From assembly GCA_032716605.1 (NCBI GenBank), contig CM064509.1, positions 45,651,120 to 45,715,119 on the forward strand: DNA of 64,000 nucleotides, given 5' to 3'. Both the position numbers and the translations under genes were made by a program. Shown piece by piece: positions 33,069 to 43,405 of this stretch; position 1 is the stretch's first letter; the number at the start of each line of letters is the position of its first letter. Under the pieces are notes generated by a model, which had not been told where the DNA came from, did not search any database, and worked only from the letters and a program-made list of their open reading frames with translations. This DNA is from Paralithodes platypus. Lineage: Eukaryota; Arthropoda; Malacostraca; Decapoda; Lithodidae.

Positions 33069-33209
33069 CCTATCCGCGGCGAGACTCCGATTGATTCGTT
33101 AAACGTCCTGTGGGGCGAAGCTATTGCATTAATTTCTGACGAAAATCGTCATTATCCGATAAATATCGTTATTACTTATTCATATGCGCCTATTTTATGT
33201 TAAACCCTC
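33069..33209 (-). mobile_element. TTAA MITE family B end fragment, B4
   Basis: It follows TTAA at 33065-33068 and starts CCTATCCGCGGCGAG. It aligns with the inverted right end of B1, sharing ATTACTTATTCATATGCGCC and TATTTTATGTT. Palindromes GACGA-AAA-TCGTC and CGATA-AA-TATCG replace ATCAT-TTT-ATGAT and TGATA-AA-TATCA of B1. The other end is missing. Confidence 0.65.
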
Positions 33210-35339
33210 TCCAACATATGACGCAATTTTGAGCCTATTGGGGATACTTTAAAGCCTTTGTTACCATCAGGGGTATTTAGAAACCTTTAGTTTAGTTACT
33301 TCAACCTCTGCAGTTGTTTTTGTTACGAACGGCACAACGAAATAAACAAGGGCACTTAATTATTATGTTCTCTCCACCAACCAACTTTACTCCTAAACTC
33401 GATTAATGAAATTAACAAACACATGTGGCAGTCCGGGGATTCGAACCTAGGATGCTCACATCGAAAATCAACACACTTATGCATTGCACCACGATTGAGC
33501 GTATTTATCAATACCAAATCATTATCAATATCAATATCAATATCAAACCCTCGAACTATTAAGCCGGTGAACAAAACACTTAAACCCTCCAGAGTTAATC
33601 TACTGGATAACGGGGTATCAATTAACTGGGTTTAGTGCACTTCTACAAAGGCTTTCCGGTGACGGCAAATCATACTCACAACAGGAGTACTTTACGTTAA
33701 TAAAATGCTCTCAAGTAATAACAATGCTTAAATAAACTATAACAAGATTTAATGAAGGAGTAATATGCTTACATTAACTTTAGTGTGAGTCTGAACTCAA
33801 CACTAAACTCTTCAATGCTCTATGAAAACACTGGAAGTCTAGTCCTACAGCAAACAGATATGGAATCTTCTGAAAACGTCTGATGCTCTAAGATGCTCGT
33901 CAATATAGAACAGATATAATGCAGGGGCAGGACACCAAAGCGTGTATCTTAAATACACCAATAAGTAGGATACATATATATATAACAAGGGAGTGCAACA
34001 ACTCTGTGACAGCACTAATAATAGCCACTCAAAACAGTACTTCCTTAGCCAAAGTAACAGCCATACTGGGTTGTGCACCATGCATCAACCTAGGCAAAAA
34101 GAATATGTGAATAATTCCTAAAGCATACGCAATTAAAGTTAATAAACACAATGCTGTCTTTCTCACTAATAAAGTCTAGCAGTGGCATAAAAGGTACAAG
34201 GAGCCTAGGCAGAGCACAAGCATGCTCGTAGCCTACTGTCTCCCCTTGAACAGATTTCCCTTATGTTACGTTAAGTGACTAGGAGGCTCTCTTGGTAAGT
34301 CCAGATCTCAAGTGTCTGGTCTTACCCTGGCGCTCCACAAAAGTCAACAAAATGAGGTAGCAAGCATACGAGCAAGAGTAGGCAAAAGCCCCTCGCTTGT
34401 ATGCTGCTACACTCGCAAAGGAAAAATATGCACAAGGGTTACAGGCTACCTAGCTCCGTCGAAGTCGTACACGCTCTGACTTGCCATATACTTAACTCAG
34501 ACAACGACCAAAGATACCCTCCACTGTCTAGCATTAAATAGTAGGAAAGAACAACTCAATAATTAGAAGCACCCCAATACTATGATACCATGTGACTATG
34601 ACTCTAATAATCCCTAAAGCTAGTGCAAAACATATATGTGAGAACTGGTGCTGGTAATACGACTGGCCGACTATGGAAGTCGTATGCAGAACCAGAAGGG
34701 ATAAATAATTGAATAAAAACAAGAAGTATGAAAAAGAAGAAGTTCAGAGAGAGAAACAGTAGTACAGAGGGGTAGAGTGCAAGGGTTCGTCTAGGACCAA
34801 GCACAACATACCAAGCTCTGAAGAGACGGGCGGGAAGGATGCCCGCACCACCTTACTAGGACAGCGGCCTCCAATCACAGACGACTACGTCATGAAGAGC
34901 AGGCGTCATATGATGCGCCAGGCCAGCCGACCAATCACGAGCGTGGGAACCTCCGCCCGAGCGGGGGAGGCTCACGTACATACACACGCACATACTACCA
35001 CCTCGCTGCTCCTTCTCGCTCTCTCTCCTTGCAATTCACACTACATATCTTATACTCTATCAATGATATAAAATACTTCCAAGTGTCACAGACAAGAATA
35101 AAGACCACCACTGATCTGTCTGTGACAACATGAATACTAAGAAAGAAAGACCATCGTTCTAAGATTACTATAGCCCATTTCACTGCCCTGGCGAGCGCTA
35201 GCGAGTTATGAGTACATTCTGGCAAGCTGGACAGCGTAACATCTTTGAGTTAGTTGTGGGCAGAAAACTAATTTTGGAGAGATAATTATAAGAGTGAGAG
35301 AACTGTATTTCTTATTGCTAATCTGGCAACCTCTGCATC
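33210..35339. other. AT-rich DNA without ORFs, possible LTR-like tract
   Basis: Contains the tRNA-like unit listed at 33425-33500. TGTTACGAACGGC at 33309 looks like an LTR start and 34880-35000 is GC-rich with CCAAT words, but no partner copy exists in the window, so no element is called. Confidence 0.35.
33425..33500 (-). mobile_element. tRNA-like SINE head
   Basis: The minus strand has a perfect B box, GGTTCGAATCCCC, preceded about 45 bp upstream by GTGGTGCAATGCATAAG, a loose A box. The acceptor stem is not convincing, so it is tRNA-derived at best. Confidence 0.45.
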
Positions 35340-35834
35340 ATAAATGTGTGAAAGGGTTAATATGAAGATAGTTACATGTTACAACAATAAAACAAGTGGG
35401 AATAGTATTTGGGGGGTGACAAACACGAAATATTGCCAAGCGGTTCATTCATGGAGTTGACAGAGAGCGAAACTGCACCCTCCATTCACGAGCTCTCGAG
35501 CGAGACTGGAGGTAGTGCTGGCTAGTCTCTCTCTCTCTCTCCTCCCTTTCGACCTTGAAACCGGGTAGGGAGTTTTGGCGCCATAAATAAACCGATAATC
35601 ACAGGAATAAGAGAAAAATAGGTGATAATTGAGGGGGGGAAGGGGGGAATTTGGACACATTTGGAGGAGTGATACGATGTATGGAGTGGAATTATCTCAC
35701 ATATAAACACATTCCTTTGTTTTGAGTGACAGTGGGATGTTTGGAAAGGCTTTTTTTAGGCCATGGCTCATAATTATGAGGATGCTCGCCCTCCTAGGGT
35801 TCAGACTCATATGAGGACGCTCGCCGTTTATGGG
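35340..35834 (-). mobile_element. TTAA MITE family B, copy B3
   Basis: The right border is clear: TTAA at 35835-35838, minus-strand start CCCATAAACGGCGAGC. Two palindromes follow, CTCATATGAG and CTCATAATTATGAG, each preceded by GGCGAGC(G/A)TC. The body matches B1 in reverse (AATAGGTGATAATTGAGG, ACAAGTGGGAATAGTATT). The left border is uncertain; homology to B1 fades near 35350. Confidence 0.75.
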
Positions 35835-35904
35835 TTAATACCGTTCAATTCAATACTCAAGCTCTGCAAAACATCGAACAAGGTCCTGAAGATGTGGTGC
35901 ACAA

Positions 35905-36525
35905 TTTTTTTTTTTTTTTTTTTTTAAGAGACAATGAACGGAGGAAGGAAAAACACAGATAAAACAAAAAGGTCCATGTGCCTAAAGGCATCCTCCATTC
36001 ATAAAATGTTTGTAACAACTGGATTTAAACTTTTGTAGATCGTAATTTTGTGGAAAGCAACTCGAGGGAAGTGAATTCCAAAGAGTAGTAGTTCTAGGGA
36101 TAAATGAATTTTGATAAGCAGAAGTTCTGCATTGTGGAGGAGAAAGTGTAAATTCATGGGCGCTCTCAGCTGCCCTAGTTCTACGGGGAAAGATGTGGAG
36201 AGGCGGCACAATTGAAGCAAGTTCCTCGGAACAATTGCTGTGAAAATATCTGTAGAATAATGCAAGGGATGCAACGTTTCTTCGTATGGATAATGTAGGA
36301 AGGTCCTGTGTGATTGCAGGGTTATTGATTAATCTAATAGCTTTATTTTGAATTTTGTCCAACTACCTCAATATAACCACTCCACTTCCACTCCACAGAG
36401 GTGAACAGTAATCCATCTGAGAACGCACATGACTTTTATATATTACGGCCAACTGCTCGTCAGTGAAGAATTCTCGAACTCTGTACAGGAGTCCCAGTTT
36501 TTTAGAGGCATTCTTAGCAATGCTT
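35905..36525 (-). pseudogene. 5'-truncated LINE, poly(A) on the minus strand
   Basis: A 21-bp T-run at 35905-35925 is the poly(A) tail. Reading on the minus strand gives the C-terminal part of an RT protein (from AKNASKKLGLLYRVREF to FKSSCYKHFMNGGCL) with one stop (TAG near 36363). It is about 95% identical by eye to 50643-51261. Homology to that longer copy ends at 36525, so this copy is truncated downstream of the catalytic palm and cannot have RT activity. Confidence 0.92.
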
Positions 36526-36638
36526 GAAGAATGAAAAAATAATCCAATCTCGCCAACAATAAACATACAGGCAGTTTTTTTTTAGTGTTTTTCCTGGTCC
36601 AGAGTCGAGGAAGGTCGCTTGTAAGGCCTATTTCTTAA

Positions 36639-37118
36639 CCCTTAACTGTCGGCGAGCAACATAAGTCGAGTTAAATAAAGCTGGACTATGTGGCGGCGCT
36701 CGACATAGGTCGTGTGGCAATTTCAGCACGTAATGTTGCTGAGAGAGAGAGACAAGTGGTGGCAGGAGAGTAGCGAGCGTATGACTGCTCCAGACCACCG
36801 CGGCGAACCTACTGACACGAATCCCACCTCCTCCCTCCCTCTCTCACTCGCTATATACGGAATTGTATGGGGAAAGTGCCTAATTACATGCTTTTTGCAC
36901 TCGCGTTGCACGGTTATTGCAAGAAAACTAGCCATCATAAAAGAATCGTTATGGTGTCATTCGAAAGCTCTGTTTATGCCCTTTCAGGGATAGATACTTG
37001 TTTTACGTTCTGGGTCTTATTTAGGCATGAAAATGATCACGTAAACAGCCCTACTTTGGCTAAAAACACCCCGCTGGGCGGTACATATAAATAAACCGCA
37101 TAGGCCGCTCGTAAGGTG
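36639..37118 (+). mobile_element. TTAA MITE family A, copy A2
   Basis: 480 bp between TTAA at 36635-36638 and 37119-37122. It starts CCCTTAACTGTCGGCGAGC; the right end read inward starts CACCTTACGAGCGGCC. The subterminal palindromes are degraded (GCAACATAAGTCGAG and CTCGACATAGGTCGTG). Confidence 0.92.
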
Positions 37119-37449
37119 TTAATGATAGTATCGTTTTCTGTTAATTTTATATATCGCAGTCCCTTGACCAGATAGTGATTATGTCAAATGTTGAGCTGTA
37201 AACATGCATACAATTTATAAGAGTTTCTCACATATAAAAAACCCACTGATTCACCCATTTCCCATGTCGAGTGTTTCTGACATTCCATCCTATGACGTCA
37301 TGGTAAACACGCCAGTTCTCGCCACATAAAATAACTTAGATAAGCTATATATCTATGTTGTTAGGACATATTGATGAAAGTTCTTCAGTATCATATCCCA
37401 AAAACCAATCAGATCCCAATGGGCATTGTAATTTGAATAAGTTTCATCC

Positions 37450-38640
37450 CTGGAATTCACCTTTAACCTCCTGGAATTAATACTAAGGAGTACGGACCAG
37501 ATAGCATTCCTCCTGTTGTGTCCAAAAACTGTTCTTCCATGCTGACTCCATGCCTAAGCAAACTCTTCCGTCTCTGACTTTCCTCTAACATCTTCCCTTC
37601 TTGCTGGACGCTTGTTCTCATTCAACCTGTCCCGAAAAAGGGTTACCGCTCTCAACTCTCCCATTATCGTGTAATTGCTCTCATATCTTGCATCTCAAAA
37701 GTAATTAAATACAAATTTCTTAAGCATTTCTCTGCCCATAACTTACTTTTTGACCACGAGTATTGATTCCTTAAGAGCCGTTCTACTGATGACCTTCTTT
37801 CTTTTCTTATCTGACTAATTCGTGGCCATAGGACTTTGGTGAGACCTTTTCTATTGCGCTTCACATGCAGAAAGCCTTTGATAGTGTATGGGACAAATCC
37901 CTTGTTTCAGAACTACAATTCTTCGGCTTCTATCCCTCTATCTGTGCCTTTATCTCCAATTTTCTTATAGACCGTTCCATAGCTGCTTCCTCAACTTATC
38001 AATTCCTCAACCTATCAATGCCAGTGTTCCTCAGGGTTCTGTCCGTTCACCAGTTCCAATTTTTTTATAAATATTAATGATCTTTTCAATTTTACCTCTA
38101 GCCCTATCCACTCATATGCCAATTACTCTATTACAATTACACTATTCAACTAACTGTCCACAACGACCCACCATGTAGTTACATCAAAACTCATATAATG
38201 AAGCAATAACACACATATCTTCTGATTTATCATCTATTTCCAATTGAGATAGATATAATCTTGTTGCTTTTAATGTTCCCAACACCCAATTTCTCCATCT
38301 ATCTACCCATCCCACTCTTCCACGCAACTCCCTTACTCTTCAACAACACACAAATCAACTCTCCGACTTCTCTCAATATTCTTGGTGTCTCTTTTTCTTC
38401 TGACTTTTCTTGGAAAGATCATACCACTCTTGCTAATACAGCTTCCCAAAAGTTAGGTGTGCTCAACCATCTCCTTGAGATTTTTACCCCTGCACAGCTT
38501 CTTGCTCTGTACAGGGCCACTGTACGCCCATGTATCGAGTTTTGTTTGTATATGTGGGAAGGTTCCACCCATACCGTACTTCTCAGAATAGAAGGTTATA
38601 GTCAAAAGACTATTGGCTCATCAGCTCACTTCCTCTAAAT
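37450..38640 (+). pseudogene. Heavily decayed LINE RT
   Basis: Plus-strand frames with many breaks follow a LINE RT from GPDSIPPVV (about 37490) through SHYRVIALIS, MQKAFDSVWDKSLVSEL (37865 on), a lost GVPQG block, and LNILGVSFSSDFSWKDH, then QKLGVLNHLLEIFTPAQLLALYRATVRPCIEF (about 38380-38545). The YADD box is mutated (SYANY near 38110). It resembles the family at 50643-51940 but is far older. No tail or target duplication found. Confidence 0.82.
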
Positions 38641-39094
38641 AATATTCTCCAATATCTCTCTCTACGTCACAATATTACATCTCTCACTCTAATACCGTTC
38701 CAACCTTTCTCAGTAAATACCTCCTCTCTTATGGAGAGTAGCTGGCACCCATCTGTCAACACATTCCCATCCCTGTTCGGTTCAATTCTCTAACCCCTAG
38801 TATTTTTTCCACTCAACGAGTAAACACTGGAACTCTCATCTTATGAGTTAAGCTTCTTCAAGCTCCGTGTGTCCAGACATTTGACTCTAATGTATCTTGA
38901 GAGATATATAGTTAATAATAATGACGCTTCAGCTTGATTGGGTTACAATTAAATTAAATCAATTTCGGCCCATGTATGGTATTCTGAAATATCGATCCTA
39001 TGACTTCTGTATGAATTGAAATACATTCTCCAAGTAGAATGTCTGTTTTTGTTAATATATATAGGAAAAGGTTAAGTATCCTTTATCACACCAT
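38641..39094. other. Degraded tail of the LINE and AT-rich spacer
   Basis: The first 200 bp may be LINE C-terminus. The remainder has no recognised content. Confidence 0.4.
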
Positions 39095-39480
39095 GGTAGA
39101 GTTGGCTGAAGCATGGACAATCGTCCTGATTGTCGGTGGTTCGAGCCCCGCTGAGAGTATAAAAAACATTTAGTAGCTCACCCGCATTTGTGAAATAATC
39201 TCCCGACATACTGTAGGCCTGTGAATATGAATGCTCAACACGATGAAGTCTGGAGGTCTTATTTCAGATGGCAAATGAGACAGCAGTGAGACAAATTAGT
39301 CTTGCCACTAATTTCCTAGTAGTTTTACGTTCTTGATAGACCTACGGCGCTTGACCAGTGCAGCTTTGACGCCTCAATGCCGTATCATCACTGTCTTGCT
39401 GTCTCGTCTCTTGATGTCGGAATACTCTCTCACACCACCTATTGAGTTTCTCGCTCACTAGGCACTGCCTCATGGTGATG
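39095..39480 (+). mobile_element. tRNA-like SINE head plus shared body
   Basis: GTAGAGTTGGCTGAAGC (A-box-like) and GGTTCGAGCCCC (B box, 39140-39151) form a tRNA-like head. It is followed at 39215-39480 by sequence shared with 30255-30500, which may be the SINE body. The head resembles the SINE units at 40313-40504 (common words ATCGTCCTGA and CACTGAGAG/CGCTGAGAG). Confidence 0.6.
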
Positions 39481-39593
39481 TATTGGAAAAAGAGAGGATA
39501 CTTAATATGGCATGCGCACTGGTTATTATGCAAGTGTACAATTATAACTCGCAACTTCACTTATGGTATATTACTTAACATGCCCGTCCTTAA

Positions 39594-40070
39594 CCCTTAA
39601 CCATCGGCACTCGACATATGTCGAGTTAAAGAAAACGTGCCCATATGCGGGCCTCGACATATGTCGAGTGCAATTTTGAGCACGTAATGTGCTCTGAGAG
39701 AGAGCTGAGCGGTGCGAGGAGCATAGATTGCTTCCTGACCGCTCGCCACCACCGCCGTGGGTCGACTGAAATTTATTACACCCTCCTCCACCCTCTCTCA
39801 CTCGCTACACAGGGAATTATGTAAGGAAATTACCTTATTTTAGGGTTTTTGCACTCGTGTTGCACAATCGTTGCAAGAGAACCAGTGGTCGTAGAAGGAT
39901 GGTTCGGGTGTCATTGGAAAGCTCTGTTTACGCCCTTTCAGGAATAGATACTTGTATTACGCTCTGGGTCTTGTTTATGCATGAAAAAGAGCACGGAAAC
40001 AACCCCATTTAGGGTAAAACCACCCGCTTGGCGGGTAGTAGAAGTTACCGACCAACCCGCTCGTAATGTT
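39594..40070 (+). mobile_element. TTAA MITE family A, copy A1 (best preserved)
   Basis: 477 bp between TTAA at 39590-39593 and 40071-40074. It starts CCCTTAACCATCGGC and ends CCCGCTCGTAATGTT. Two perfect palindromes sit near the start: ACTCGACATATGTCGAGT (39609-39626) and CTCGACATATGTCGAG (39653-39668). Near the far end GCGGGT (40032-40037) pairs with ACCCGC (40055-40060). It is noncoding. Confidence 0.95.
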
Positions 40071-40184
40071 TTAAGTACCTACGGTCACCATCTAGCCTAT
40101 ACAACATGAGATTCCCCAGTTATTTCCATTGATCCAACATTGGCACCACACACATAACAACAAACATACACACACGCATATACA

Positions 40185-40186
<2 letters not shown>

Positions 40187-40268
<82 letters not shown>

Positions 40269-40281
40269 ATATATATATATT
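40187..40281. repeat. (TA)n microsatellite
   Basis: About 95 bp of nearly pure TA. Any ORF here is a Tyr-Ile repeat with no meaning. Confidence 0.95.
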
Positions 40282-40312
40282 GAGTATATATCACAAATAC
40301 ACGTGAGCCACT

Positions 40313-40503
40313 AAATGTTTCTAATCTCTCAGTGGGATTTAAACCGCCGACTGTCACGACGATAGCCGACGCTTTAATCAACTACACCACTGCCGTGGTG
40401 TAGTTGATTAAAGCGTCGGCTATCGTTCAGTGGTGTAGTTGATTAAAGCGTCGGCTATCGTCCTGACGGTCGGCGGTTCGAACCCCACTGAGAGATTAGA
40501 AAC

Positions 40504-40504
<1 letters not shown>
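40313..40504. repeat. Palindromic SINE cluster
   Basis: A tRNA-like unit (GTGGTGTAGTTGATTAAAGC, B box GGTTCGAACCCC) occurs complete on the plus strand (about 40429-40495), once as a 33-bp partial copy (40396-40428), and once inverted on the left (40313-40394). The outer arms TTTCTAATCTCTCAGTGGG and CCCACTGAGAGATTAGAAA are exact reverse complements. (TA)n tracts border both sides. Confidence 0.85.
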
Positions 40505-40534
<30 letters not shown>

Positions 40535-41940
40535 CATGAGTGTGGTGTCTATCTATTGTAGAGTTTGCCACACTGATAGTGGCCCGATGAGCGCATCGCC
40601 CTTCGTTGTGTGTATTGTGGGTGGGTGTGCATGTGAAATATCATTGTACTGCTTGAATGGCTGTGGATGTAAAAGTAGTAAGTAACTAGTGTAATCAGCT
40701 CTATCCTGATAATCAGTTGGAAGCATATACATTTATACATGCGGCACTGGTGTACCGCACTTCTAATATCCGCCAGTGCACCTATGAGTACGAAAAAACC
40801 TGCCCGTAAGTCAATAAACATACGGCGTTTTGGCGGGTAATCGAATTATGATGCGAGTGTATGTGTGTATAGGGAACCAATCAGAAAATATGTGTTGACG
40901 CTCTACGTGCAGGGTGTCCCATCTGGGTGTGATAAAATGTCCTGGTCCCGGGCCGAGCATATTCAATCAGTCGGCTCATTTGAATAGAAATTGCTAATCA
41001 AGTGAGGGGGCGGCCATGAACCCATAGCCTTGTATCCTAACACTTTCCCTATCTTTCATTATGTAATTGTCACGTCATGTATGCCTTACTCTCAGTGTTA
41101 TATAGTTCACCATATGAACTATGTCTCAGTGATGAATTCCTTTTAATAAGAAAATGGCATCCAGAGCTAATCAGACTTGCTTTCGTTATTGCAAAGGGTC
41201 GTTCATATATTCTGTTTACTTTTACCCATATTAAACATGTGGTAGACTGTACTGAACTGCAGAGCCAACAAAACATAAGGAAAACTTACTTACTGGGTTA
41301 ACTGTACCACCATTTCCAATTGCACGATTTACAAAATAGTAAAGATCAAAATGATCCATTTACAAATTTCGTAATAAATCCGTTGGTTATGGCGCAATGT
41401 GGTGTAATACATAAGGTGACCAACATAAATCGAGTCTTGGCTGTTTCCTATTGTCGGCCGGGAAACAACATTTGTTATAGGCAACTAAGTTCTGACCAAC
41501 TGTACAGTACATATGGCAATTACCAAGACGGTCTCGTTGGTAAAGTCTCTGCATACGTACATTACCACTCCCACGTTCCATATACCATAGTAATTGTTTG
41601 ATACATTGATCAACAGTAGATGTGGCATAGGTTACAATATTAGATTAAGTTAGCTAAGGATAAGTTGGACTTAATATATAAGTTGTCATATGTAGGACTA
41701 GTCGGAAGTGGGTTACCTAACACAAAGAGTGTGGCAGGAATGAGTCCTTCAGGAGCCCGCCAGTATGATGGTCTCCTCAAGGGCTGAAGGAGGCTGGAGG
41801 TATAGTGTTTAGTTCAACCAGATGGGGCCTTTAGTATAGTCCTGTTTAAAATTCGTAACTTCAATGTTATTTCCTTATCAACTCTGCAAAGCAGAGTGGT
41901 ATTGCACAGACAGATCCCACCCGTATACTGTGCACCACCA
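40505..41940. other. Intergenic DNA
   Basis: A short (TA)n tract lies at 40509-40534. Otherwise no domain, tRNA box pair or terminal repeat was recognised. Confidence 0.45.
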
Positions 41941-42532
41941 GTCAGCTCATCCGTCGTCCGTCGTCGTCCGTCTGTCTGCCCGGAAACTCCTCCTAAACCG
42001 TTTGATTGATTTTCACGAAATCTCACAGGTATAACCATTTAGTCAATGCGAAGGTCAGACAAAAATAATTTTTCAATTTAACTTAAAGGTTAAGGTCAAA
42101 GGTCAAGGTTACAAATAAAGTAAATATTTCTTAATGTTTAGTTTTTACTCAAATTTCTTAATTTTCAATTTACAAGTTACTGGTAACCTTGATATCTTAT
42201 TGACCAAATGTTAGGTAATTTCTAAAGAATAAGGTCAAGGTCGAAGGTCAAAATATATTTTTTACTAGTATTTCTTATACTAACTGTTAGATTTTCATCA
42301 GGCTTACCATGTATATTCAGGATACCTAGGCCAAGGTCATACAAGAAACTATACAATTCCATATGAAAGGTCAAGGTCAAATAAAAGGTCAATATGCTAA
42401 TATCTTTACTTTTCATGCAAACTTCACAAACTTTGGTAAGTTAGTTGCACTATAAATGAAAAGGAATATAATACATTTTGAGACACATATCATTAAGGTC
42501 AAGATAAAGGTCAAAGGTCAAGGTTAACTATT

Positions 42533-42564
<32 letters not shown>

Positions 42565-43405
42565 CTCTAACTGATGGGCTTTAATGCAATTAGGTATGCT
42601 TATTTGATTTTCTTGGGCAATATCAATGCAAAACAAATGTACTCTTACATAAGGATCAAGGTCACAGGTCAAGGTCAAAGGTCTACAATTATTACCCTAG
42701 AAGGGGAAACGTCAGAATCTGAAACTTAAACCTGAAAGTAGGGGTCAAATTGACCCCGCCGGGGGATATAATCAAAATAAATATTTCCAATGCTTTATTT
42801 GTGCCCGAAAGGCCTTAATCATACTTATACAATATCTGAGCACCGTTTATCACAGTATTTGCCTGTATATCCTGAGTTTGTTGGCTATGAGGTAGTGTTA
42901 TATGAAAGTGTCGTGGACGAAAAGTTGGGTCCATGAAAATATTCATCAAAAAAAAAAATTAGCGACCGATGTGGCTGAAACGATGGTGGGTGAGGGCCAG
43001 ATGATGGTGGAAGTCCCTCCTAGGACCTGAGCTCCCTAGACCCCGGGAACATACCTAATCTGGAAGAAAGAAAAGGGAGATACTTTTTAGTCACATAAAA
43101 TTACACCATTTTGTATAATCGCACTTAAAATCCCAAAAGAGGCCCTGAATCAGGTTTCTTCGGGCTGAATCTCTGTAAATGTATAGACATATGTATAATA
43201 AGTAAATTTGGCAAAGAAAAATGAGTAATTAGTGTTATTTTAGTACCCAGACACCCCACCATCCAACATTTTCCCCAAACGGCCCCCTGAAATTTACTTG
43301 CACCATGCTTGCTTGACCTTGAAACATGACAGAATGTGCTGAAATTGTGTTATTTTATACTTAGATGTCTAATAAGTAACCTGGGAACAAAATAATTATA
43401 TTTAC

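Noticed and set aside
33309..34990. Solo LTR starting TGTTACGAACGG
   Set aside because: No matching end, partner copy or target duplication could be found in the window.
40429..40495. Functional tRNA gene
   Set aside because: A and B boxes are present but no paired acceptor stem is seen, and the unit recurs as an inverted partial repeat, as SINEs do.
40187..40534. CRISPR-like array of repeats
   Set aside because: The repeats are microsatellite and SINE units in a eukaryotic context; no spacer structure.
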